DNA of 64,000 nt from Albimonas pacifica (GTDB lineage: Bacteria; Pseudomonadota; Alphaproteobacteria; Rhodobacterales; Rhodobacteraceae). The notes beneath the pieces are model-generated. The model saw only the letters and a program-made list of their open reading frames with translations, was not told where the DNA came from and did no database searches. The stretch's first letter is position 1; each line of letters opens with the position of its first letter. Made by a program: the position numbers and the translations under genes. Shown piece by piece: positions 16,905-24,292 of the stretch. The stretch covers positions 30,234-94,233 of the forward strand of contig NZ_FOQH01000015.1 in the NCBI RefSeq assembly GCF_900113695.1, written 5' to 3'.

Positions 16905-19900
16905 TTGGCCAGTCCGCCGCAACCGGAGCCCGAGGAGATCCTGCGCGCCGCCGTCGAGCGTCCCGGGGAGGGCACGCTGGGCGACCTCGCCCTCCAGGTC
17001 GACCGCGTGCTGGGGGTGCTGGAGAAGCTCGACGAGGCCGAGCTGCGCCGCAGCTACGCGACGCTGGCGCGCATCGTCGGCGGCGCCGACAAGGGCGAGG
17101 CGCCCGACGAGGGCGGCTCGCCGCTGCGCGCGCTCTCTGCGGTGCTGGAGCGGATGCGCATGGCCCCCGCCCGCCGCCCGCCGCCCGCCAGGTCCTCGTC
17201 CGAACCGACGGCGGAGGCGCCGCGCGCGCCTCGCAAGGCGCCCCGCGCCAAGACCGCCGCGCCGCGGGAGACGCGCGAGACGGCGCCGTCGGAGACGCCG
17301 CCCGAGACGACGAAGGCCGCCGCGCCCCCGGATACGGGGCGGTCCGCCGGGGCCCCCGAGACGAGCGGCTCCGCCGCGGGCCCCGAGACGAGCGGCTCCG
17401 CCGCGGCCCCGGAGACCGGTGCGGCGGACGCGCCTCCCGCCATCGACCTCGACCTCTGGTCCGATCTCCGCGCCAAGCTGCACGACGCGCTCGGCGTGGG
17501 CGACCTGCGCGTGGCGGGCCGGCAGCTCGTCATGTTGGGCACGCTGCTGGATTTGGCGGAGGAGTCCCCCGCCGCCGACGCGCGCACCCTCGCCCGCCTG
17601 CGGCGCGAGCGCGACGCGGCCGCCGAGGCGCTCGCCGCCGCCGAGGCCGAGGCGGAGTTTCCCAATCGCGCGCAGCCTGATCCCGCGGCGGACCCGCCGC
17701 CCGACCCCCGCGTGCGCCTGCTCGACGCCCCCGGCCGGGCCGTGGCGCTGCGCGATCTGGCGGAGGCGCGTGCGGGCGAGGGCGAGCCCCTCCTCGCCCC
17801 TCCGGCGCTCGACCTGCTCGAGCGCGCCTCGCGGCTGGCCGAGGCGCTGGAACTGCCGGCGCCCGGCGCTCCCGACCGCAGCCTCCTCGTCGTCACCCCC
17901 GCGGCCCTGCTGGCGGCGCTGCTGGCCGGCGAGCGGGAGGGCGGCGCCGTCGCCGGCCGCCTGCGGGAGTGGATCGCGGGCCGGCCCGGGGCCGAGGCCG
18001 CGCTCGCCCGCGCGACCCGGGCGCCCGAGCCGCCCCGCCGCGGGGGCGAGGCGGTGGCCGACGCGGCCACGCGCGCCCTGCTGGCGCGCGCGGCGGCGCT
18101 GGCGGGCGAGGTGCGCGGCGCCTCCACCGCGCCGGGGCGGGGGGTCCTGCTGGCCGCGCTCTGCCTGACGCCGGGCGGGCGGCAGGCCTTCCTCGACCTC
18201 GGCCTCGGCGGAGACGATCCGCAGGGGTTCCTCGCGGAGCTGGCGACGGTCCACATCGACCTCCAGCTCGCCGTCGACGTCGCCCACGACCGGACCGACT
18301 GGGCGCGCTGGCTGGAGGCGCACCCGCTGCCGGACCCCGACACGCTGCTCGACGGGCTGAGGCTGCGCCAGCCCCTGCGCCTGTCGGTGCCCGACTACGC
18401 CGCCGACGACGTGGCGCGCCGGCGGGGGACGACGGGCTCGATGCTCGAGGGCGACCGGCTGGGGGTGGCGGCGGACGCGCGGGCGCTGGCGGACCTGATC
18501 TGCCTCGAGGCCGCGCGCCCGCCGCTCGCCATCGGGCTGTTCGGCCCCTGGGGCTCGGGCAAATCCACCTTCATGCGCATGATCGAGGAGGCGGCCGAGG
18601 CCAACCGCGAGACCGCCCGGCGGATGCGCGAGGGGGGCGAGACGCCGCCCTTCGTCGAGAGCGTGGCGCATGTGTGGTTCAACGCCTGGCACTACCTCGA
18701 CGCAAATCTCTGGGCCTCGCTGGTCAGCCACATCTTCCGGGAGCTGCACCGCCTGTCGCAGGGCCTCTCGGCGGAGGAGGCGGCGCGGATGGACTACCTG
18801 GTCCGCAAGCTCGCCTCCGCCGCCCAGGCCGAGACCGCGGCGCGCGAGGGGGTGCGCACCGCCGACGCCTCGGTGAAGCGGGCGCGGCGGCGGGTGGCGG
18901 CGGCGGACCGGCTGCGCGCCTGCCTGCGCCGCAAGCTCGCCGAGGCCGCGCCCCGCGCGCTCGACGAGCTGCTGGCCGAGGAGACCCGCCGCGGTCTCGC
19001 GGCGCTGCAGGCGGCCGGCGTCTCGGCCCCGCTGCAGAGCGTCGAACAGCTCCGGGACCTGCGGCGGGAGCTGTCGGGCCTGGGCGGGCGGCTGCGGCTG
19101 ACGGGCGCGGCGATCCTGCGGGGCGGCGCGCGGACCTGGGGCGCGCTGGCGCTGGCGGCGGCGGCGCTCGCCGCGGGCGGGCTGGGGGCGGCCTGGCTGG
19201 GGCAGGGGGGCGCGGGGGCGCCCGCTTGGCTCGCGGCCTTCCTCGCCGAGGCCTCCGGCTGGCTGGGGGTCACGGGGGCGCTCGCCGCCGCCGTCCTGCC
19301 GCATCTGCGGCGCGCCAACGCCGCCATGGACGCGCTCGCCGCGGCCGAGGAGGAGGCGCGCGCCCGGCTCGCCGAGGCGGAGGCGGAGCGGCGACGGCTG
19401 GAGGCGGACCTCGCCCGGCTGGAGGCGGAGCGGCTGCGCGCGCAGGACGATCTCGACGCCCGCAGGCGCGAGCGGGAGCGGCTGGAGGCGATGCGCCGCG
19501 GCGAGCAGCCCGCCGAGCTCCTGGCCCAGTTCATCGAGGAGCGCGCCCGCGCCGAGGGCTACCGCAAGCACCTGGGCCTTCTCTCCCAGATCCGCGCGGA
19601 TTTCGAGCTGATGGCCGACCTGCTGGCCCCGCGTACCCCCGCCGTGCGCGCGGACGCGGCGAAGCGGATCGAGGCGGACCCCGCCGCGCTCCCCCATATC
19701 GGGCGCATCGTGCTCTACATCGACGACCTCGACCGCTGCCGGGACGAGCAGGTGGTGGAGGTGCTGGAGGCGATCCACCTGCTGCTGGCCTTCGACCTGT
19801 TCGTGGTGGTGGTGGGTGTGGACGCGCGCTGGGTCGAGGGGGCGCTGACGCGTTTCTACGCCCAGCAGCTCAGCCCCGGGGAGACCGCGGACGGCCGCCC

Positions 19901-20699
19901 GAGCGTGGCCGACTACCTCGAGAAGATCTTCCAGATCCCCTTCCGCCTGCGGCCGATGGAGCTGGGCGAGGGCGGCGGCTATTCCCGCCTCGTCGCCGAG
20001 CTGGTGGGGCCGGTGCAGGAGACCGGAACCGGGCTCGCCGACGCGATGCCCGACGCGCCCGCGCCGGGCCCGGCCGGGCCCGCGCCTGCGCCCGCCGAGG
20101 ACGAGGGCCCCGCGCCGCTGCCCGCCATCGACCTCTCCGCGGTCTGGCCGGCGGAGGAGACGCCCGCCCAGGTGCTGGAGCGCGTGACCCTCACCCGCCC
20201 CGAGCTCGAGGCCATCGAGGCGCTGGGCCCCCTCGTCGGCCGCTCCCCGCGCACGGCCAAGCGGTTCGTGAACCTCTATCGGCTGTTGAGGTCGCGCAGG
20301 CGGGGGGAGGAGCTGGAGGCGTTCCTCGAAGGGCAGCAGGGTCATGCGGCGCCGTTCCGCGGCGCACTGTTCTGGCTGGCGCTGGAGACGGGGCTCGACG
20401 CCCGGCAGTCCGACCTGCTTCGCGACGCGCTGTCCGGCGACCTGGTGTGGAGCTGGAACGATCTCGTCCAGGCGCGGAGCTCCGCGCTTCATGACGTACT
20501 GGATGACGCAGGGCCCCTCGCCGACGCCCGGATCGCGCTGCGGCGGCGCAAGGCGTTCTGGGACTCGATCGAGGGGCTTGAGCGTGAGGGCGTCCTGGTC
20601 GAGGGGTTCCAGACCCTCGATGCGCTCTGGCCGGATGCGCGCGCCGAAATCGTCGCCGAGGCCTCGCGCTATTCCTTCCGCTTCGGCGGAGCGTTCTGA
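16905..20699 (+). CDS. KAP-family P-loop NTPase with N-terminal extension
   Basis: A 1264-residue protein starting at TTG (16905), chosen because AAGGAG at 16891-16896 lies eight bases upstream. Residues 1-500 are a long Ala/Pro/Glu-rich region with no domain I recognise, including a low-complexity stretch of repeated PETSGSAA units near 145-170. The KAP NTPase follows: Walker A GPWGSGKST at 547-555, the family FNAWHYLDANLW motif near 590, two hydrophobic segments at about 742-805 inserted in the NTPase, a charged coiled coil at about 810-880, Walker B YIDDLDRC near 938-945, and the PRTAKRFVNLYRLL motif later. The inserted membrane hairpin is a hallmark of KAP proteins. F-plasmid PifA, which excludes phage T7, belongs to this family. 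It stands alone between unrelated genes, without a nuclease or toxin partner. A defence role is inference only. Confidence 0.85.
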   Translation: MASPPQPEPEEILRAAVERPGEGTLGDLALQVDRVLGVLEKLDEAELRRSYATLARIVGGADKGEAPDEGGSPLRALSAVLERMRMAPARRPPPARSSSEPTAEAPRAPRKAPRAKTAAPRETRETAPSETPPETTKAAAPPDTGRSAGAPETSGSAAGPETSGSAAAPETGAADAPPAIDLDLWSDLRAKLHDALGVGDLRVAGRQLVMLGTLLDLAEESPAADARTLARLRRERDAAAEALAAAEAEAEFPNRAQPDPAADPPPDPRVRLLDAPGRAVALRDLAEARAGEGEPLLAPPALDLLERASRLAEALELPAPGAPDRSLLVVTPAALLAALLAGEREGGAVAGRLREWIAGRPGAEAALARATRAPEPPRRGGEAVADAATRALLARAAALAGEVRGASTAPGRGVLLAALCLTPGGRQAFLDLGLGGDDPQGFLAELATVHIDLQLAVDVAHDRTDWARWLEAHPLPDPDTLLDGLRLRQPLRLSVPDYAADDVARRRGTTGSMLEGDRLGVAADARALADLICLEAARPPLAIGLFGPWGSGKSTFMRMIEEAAEANRETARRMREGGETPPFVESVAHVWFNAWHYLDANLWASLVSHIFRELHRLSQGLSAEEAARMDYLVRKLASAAQAETAAREGVRTADASVKRARRRVAAADRLRACLRRKLAEAAPRALDELLAEETRRGLAALQAAGVSAPLQSVEQLRDLRRELSGLGGRLRLTGAAILRGGARTWGALALAAAALAAGGLGAAWLGQGGAGAPAWLAAFLAEASGWLGVTGALAAAVLPHLRRANAAMDALAAAEEEARARLAEAEAERRRLEADLARLEAERLRAQDDLDARRRERERLEAMRRGEQPAELLAQFIEERARAEGYRKHLGLLSQIRADFELMADLLAPRTPAVRADAAKRIEADPAALPHIGRIVLYIDDLDRCRDEQVVEVLEAIHLLLAFDLFVVVVGVDARWVEGALTRFYAQQLSPGETADGRPSVADYLEKIFQIPFRLRPMELGEGGGYSRLVAELVGPVQETGTGLADAMPDAPAPGPAGPAPAPAEDEGPAPLPAIDLSAVWPAEETPAQVLERVTLTRPELEAIEALGPLVGRSPRTAKRFVNLYRLLRSRRRGEELEAFLEGQQGHAAPFRGALFWLALETGLDARQSDLLRDALSGDLVWSWNDLVQARSSALHDVLDDAGPLADARIALRRRKAFWDSIEGLEREGVLVEGFQTLDALWPDARAEIVAEASRYSFRFGGAF

Positions 20700-20755
20700 C
20701 CCCGACGCGGCGGTCGATCTCCCCGACGAGACGCGGCGCGCGCGGCGGACCGCGC

Positions 20756-20782
20756 GAGGCCCCGGGTCGAGCCCGGGGCGCC
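20756..20782. repeat. REP-like dispersed palindrome, copy 3
   Basis: Arms GAGGCCCCGGG and CCCGGGGCGCC around TCGAG, identical over its core to the copy at 9258. It lies in the gap between the KAP NTPase gene and the TRAP operon. Confidence 0.6.
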
Positions 20783-20976
20783 GGCCGGCCGCAGGCGGTT
20801 CGCCCGGAAGCCAGGCCGTGGGGGCGCGGGCGAGGTGGAGGGGCGTCCGCAGGAGCGCCAGACATCTTTCCGCCACGTCGCGCCCGCTCTCGTCGCTTCC
20901 GACGATCCGCGCCGTTTCGGGCTTCCTTAATCGTTCAACTAACCGACGCCCTCAATGCGTCGAACGGGAGGAAACC

Positions 20977-21516
20977 TTGACGTCGCTGCTCGACCTGCTC
21001 GACAGGACGGGGCTGTGGCTGTCGCGCATCGGCGCGGCGGGCACGGTCTTCGCCCTCGTCGCGATGATGCTGCACATCTGCGCCGACACGCTCGCGCGGT
21101 GGCTGTTCCACAGCCCCTTCACCGGCACCCTGGAGATCGTCGAGAACTACTACATGACCTCGGTCGTGTTCCTCGCGCTCGCCCTCGTGCAGCGCGCGCG
21201 CGAGCACATCAAGGTCGAGATCTTCGCCAAGTTCTTCCCCAGGGGGATGCTGCGGGCGACCGACCTGCTCGCCTCCGGCCTGACCGCGGTGTTCTGCACC
21301 GCCTTCGCCGTGGCCGCGATCCAGGAGACCATCGGCCAGACCGAGAAGGGCTCGTTCCGCGACGTGATCTTCTTCGACATGCCGATCTGGCCCTCCTACT
21401 GGATCATGGCCTTCGGCGGCGTGCTGATCGCCTTCGCCACGATCACCTCCTTCCTCGCCGACATCCTGCGCCCCCAGGGCGACGACCACCACGAGAACCC
21501 CGAGGCCTTCCTGTGA
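20977..21516 (+). CDS. TRAP transporter small permease, DctQ-type
   Basis: A 179-residue inner-membrane protein with four hydrophobic segments, the DctQ subunit of a tripartite ATP-independent periplasmic importer. Typical family blocks are the TGTLEIVENYYM segment after helix 2 and RAREHIKVEIFAKFF after helix 3. No ATG fits; the TTG at 20977 is chosen because a GGGAGG ribosome site lies at 20966-20972 and the peptide then starts just before the first helix. Its stop overlaps the GTG start of the large permease (GTGA at 21513-21516). It is the first gene of a Q-M-P operon. Confidence 0.88.
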   Translation: MTSLLDLLDRTGLWLSRIGAAGTVFALVAMMLHICADTLARWLFHSPFTGTLEIVENYYMTSVVFLALALVQRAREHIKVEIFAKFFPRGMLRATDLLASGLTAVFCTAFAVAAIQETIGQTEKGSFRDVIFFDMPIWPSYWIMAFGGVLIAFATITSFLADILRPQGDDHHENPEAFL

Positions 21517-22826
21517 GCGACTCGATCCAGATCGTCCTGACGGCGCTGGGCGCGCTGCTGGTGCTCTTCGCCATCCGCGTGCCGATCGCGGTGGCGCTGG
21601 GCATCGTCTCGTTCCTGGGCATCGCCTACGTGCGCGGCTTCGGCGCCGCCTGGGGCGCGCTGAAGACCGCGCCCTACGAGTTCGGCGCCCACTGGTCGCT
21701 CTCGGCCGTGCCGATGTTCCTGCTGATGGGCGCGGCCGCGTTCCGCGGCGGGCTGACCTCCTCGCTCTTCGAGGCGATGCGGGTGTGGTTCGGGCGGCTG
21801 CCCGGCGGGCTCGCGATCGCCACCAACATGGCGTCCGCCGTGTTCGCCGCCGCCTCCGGCTCGTCGGTCGCCTCTTCGGCTGCGATGGCGCGGATCGCGG
21901 TGCCGGAGATGCTGAAGTCGAACTACAGCCCCGCGCTCGCCACCGGCGTGGTCGCGGCCTCGGGCACGCTGGGGGCGCTGATCCCGCCCTCGATCATCTT
22001 CGTGATCTACGGCTGGTACACCCAGACCTCGATCGGGACGCTGCTGATCGCGGGCATCATCCCCGGCCTGCTGACCGCGGGCTGCTACGGGCTGCTGGTG
22101 CTGATCATCGCGCTGTGGAAGCCCGAGATGGCGCCGCGCGACACGCGCGTCTCCTCCCTGGGGGAGAAGATGCGGGTGCTGGGCTCGATCTGGCCGGTGC
22201 CGGTGCTGATCGTGGCGGTGATCGGCTCGATCTACACGGGCGTGGCGACCGCGACCGAGGCGGCGGCGCTGGGCGCGGTCTCGGCGATCCTGCTCTGCGC
22301 GGTGCGGGGCACGCTGACCCGCCAGTCCCTGCGCGAGATGATCGGCGACACGGTCGGCGCGCTGGGCTCGATCTTCTTCATCGCGCTGGGGGCGTCGCTG
22401 CTGACGCGGTTCCTCGCGCTGTCGGGCTTCCCCACGTACATGATGATGATGTCCCAGGGCGCGGATCTCTCGCCCCTGATGATCATCCTGGCGCTGGTGG
22501 TGGTCTACCTGATCCTGGGCGCCTTCCTCGACCCGATCGGCATCATGCTGGTCACGCTGCCGATCCTGCTGCCGCTGTTCCGGGCGGCCGACCTCGACAT
22601 GATCTGGATGGGCGTGATCGTGGTGAAGATGATCGAGATCGGCATGCTCACGCCCCCGGTCGGACTGAACGTCTTCGTGGTCAAGGCGGCGCTGGGCGAG
22701 CGGGTGGCGCTGGGCACGATCTTCAAGGGCGTGTCGTGGTTCCTGATGGCCGAGATCGTCATCATGACCCTGATCATCGCCTTCCCGGGGCTGACCCTCT
22801 GGCTTCCCGAGCTGATGTCCCGCTGA
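21513..22826 (+). CDS. TRAP transporter large permease, DctM-type
   Basis: A 437-residue inner-membrane protein of about twelve helices, the ion-coupled translocating subunit of TRAP importer 1. Conserved blocks include the VPMFLLMGAAAFRGG segment, ASGSSVASSAAMARIAVPEM, SGTLGALIPPSIIFVIYGW, and the C-terminal TPPVGLNVFVVK. It starts with GTG overlapping the DctQ stop, indicating translational coupling. It drives uptake of a carboxylic acid or similar solute using the sodium gradient, with the binding protein encoded 86 bases downstream. Confidence 0.95.
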   Translation: MSDSIQIVLTALGALLVLFAIRVPIAVALGIVSFLGIAYVRGFGAAWGALKTAPYEFGAHWSLSAVPMFLLMGAAAFRGGLTSSLFEAMRVWFGRLPGGLAIATNMASAVFAAASGSSVASSAAMARIAVPEMLKSNYSPALATGVVAASGTLGALIPPSIIFVIYGWYTQTSIGTLLIAGIIPGLLTAGCYGLLVLIIALWKPEMAPRDTRVSSLGEKMRVLGSIWPVPVLIVAVIGSIYTGVATATEAAALGAVSAILLCAVRGTLTRQSLREMIGDTVGALGSIFFIALGASLLTRFLALSGFPTYMMMMSQGADLSPLMIILALVVVYLILGAFLDPIGIMLVTLPILLPLFRAADLDMIWMGVIVVKMIEIGMLTPPVGLNVFVVKAALGERVALGTIFKGVSWFLMAEIVIMTLIIAFPGLTLWLPELMSR

Positions 22827-22849
22827 GGCGGGACGTCCAACAACACCGA

Positions 22850-22869
22850 GGCGGCGCTTCAGCGCCGCC
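22850..22869. terminator. Intra-operon hairpin between DctM and DctP
   Basis: An 8-bp GC stem (GGCGGCGC and GCGCCGCC) around TTCA, without a T-run, lies between the large permease and binding-protein genes. It probably stabilises or attenuates the transcript rather than ending it. Confidence 0.4.
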
Positions 22870-22912
22870 CGCCCCCGGACGCATCCGTCCCTCACGAACA
22901 GGAGGAAACCTC

Positions 22913-24013
22913 ATGTCCAGAACGACCCTGGCCTCGACCGTCGCCGGTCTCGCGCTTTCCGTCGCCGCGGCGGCCCCGGCGCTGGCCGCCGACATCGCCT
23001 ACGCGACCCACATCCCCTCGACCAACGTCACGGTCGAGCCCGCGCTCAAGCCCTGGGCCGAGCGGCTGGCCGAGCACGACGTGAACGTCAACTTCTTCTG
23101 GGGCGGCACCGTCGCCAAGCACGCCGCCATGCCCCCCGCGATCCGCGACGGTCTGGCGGACATGGGCTTCATGGCGGACCTCTACGGCGCGCAGGACCTG
23201 CCGAACTCGGTGCTGGTCACCAACCTGCCGCTGGTGAACCTCGACGCCCGGGTGATGACCGCGGTCGCCGCCGAGGCCCGGATGATCGGCTGCGAGGGCT
23301 GCGAGGAGGAGCTCGCGGGCTTCGGGGCCTTCAACTACAACGTCTTCTCGCTGCCCTCCCAGTACCTGATGTGCCGCGAGCCGGTGGCCAACCTCGCCCA
23401 GCTCGAGGGCAAGAAGGTGCGCGCGACCGGCGTGCTGGGCCGGATGCTCGCCAAGTGGGGCGCGGTGCCCGTGGCGATGCCCGTCACCGACGGCTACGAG
23501 GCGCTGGAGCGCGGGCAGGTCGACTGCACCACCGGCATCGAGACCTTCATGATGGACTACTCCTGGTGGGACGCCACCAAGTATGTCCTCGACATGCCCC
23601 TCGGCCTCTTCGCAGGCGTGCTGACGATGATGTCGGAGGCGAAGTTCGAGAGCCTCTCCGACGAGCAGCAGCAGGCCCTGCTCGCCGAGCGCTCCCGCAT
23701 GGCCGCCGACAGCGCCTACGCCTATTTCGACGCCAGCGAGCAGGCCCGCCGGCTGGCCAAGGAGGAGCACGGCGTGACCTACCTCGAGCCCGAGGCCGAC
23801 ATCCTCGCCGCGCTGGAGGAAGCCCGCATCGCCGAGCGCGACGAGGACCTCGCCCAGTCGCAGAAGCTGGGCGCCAAGGATCCCGAGGCGCGCATCGCAA
23901 ACGTCGTCGCGCTGGCCGAGAAGTGGCAGGCGATCGTCGACGAGATCGACGGCGACAAGGAGGCGTTCATCGAGGCGATGGAGCGCGAGATCTACTCGAA
24001 GGTCCAGCCCTGA
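22913..24013 (+). CDS. TRAP transporter substrate-binding protein, DctP-type
   Basis: A 366-residue periplasmic solute-binding protein of the TRAP family with a Sec signal peptide ending near APALAAD. ATG 22913 follows GGAGG at good spacing. It shares with the two DctP proteins of TRAP importer 2 four cysteines at identical spacing (C127, C130, C154, C205), in the contexts GCEGC, LMC and RGQVDC. This suggests structural disulfides and membership of one subfamily. A conserved arginine (KVRATG at 168-173) is in the position that usually binds the carboxylate of the ligand. Here the binding protein is last in the operon instead of first. Ligand unknown. Confidence 0.93.
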   Translation: MSRTTLASTVAGLALSVAAAAPALAADIAYATHIPSTNVTVEPALKPWAERLAEHDVNVNFFWGGTVAKHAAMPPAIRDGLADMGFMADLYGAQDLPNSVLVTNLPLVNLDARVMTAVAAEARMIGCEGCEEELAGFGAFNYNVFSLPSQYLMCREPVANLAQLEGKKVRATGVLGRMLAKWGAVPVAMPVTDGYEALERGQVDCTTGIETFMMDYSWWDATKYVLDMPLGLFAGVLTMMSEAKFESLSDEQQQALLAERSRMAADSAYAYFDASEQARRLAKEEHGVTYLEPEADILAALEEARIAERDEDLAQSQKLGAKDPEARIANVVALAEKWQAIVDEIDGDKEAFIEAMEREIYSKVQP

Positions 24014-24120
24014 GCCGCCGGCCTGCGGGCCTGACGACCCGGCCCTGACCCGGTCCCTGTCCCGGTCGGGGCCCGGACCGCGGGCCGGGAGGGGCGCCTC
24101 CCCCTCCGGTCCCGGTCCCT

Positions 24121-24156
24121 GCCGCGGCGGCGGGTCCTCCCGACCGCCGCCGCGGC
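24121..24156. terminator. Strong GC hairpin after TRAP operon 1
   Basis: A perfect 13-bp stem (arm GCCGCGGCGGCGG) with a 10-base loop lies about 110 bases after the DctP stop. There is no T-run, so it may be a Rho-assisted end or transcript-protecting hairpin for the TRAP operon. Confidence 0.45.
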
Positions 24157-24168
24157 GGCCCAGCGCCC

Positions 24169-24213
24169 GCCCTGCGCGCGGCTCGAGGCTGGACCTCGGC
24201 GCGCGCGCAGGGC
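24169..24213. repeat. Second long inverted repeat before regulator gene
   Basis: A 12-bp inverted repeat (arm GCCCTGCGCGCG) with a 21-base spacer sits between the TRAP operon hairpin and the MalT-like regulator. It could be a hairpin or a regulator site; nothing in the sequence decides. Confidence 0.35.
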
Positions 24214-24292
24214 AGCTTCGCCTCCTTGGATTCGGTCCCGGTCGCCGCCCGTCGCAGCCGGTCCGCCGATCCCCGGTCGGAGGCGACGCCCC

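Noticed and set aside
16785..20876. Open frame of over 1300 codons antisense to the KAP NTPase gene
   Set aside because: Low-complexity Arg/Gly/Ala/Leu peptide with no motif, while the plus-strand frame has an ordered set of KAP motifs and a ribosome site.
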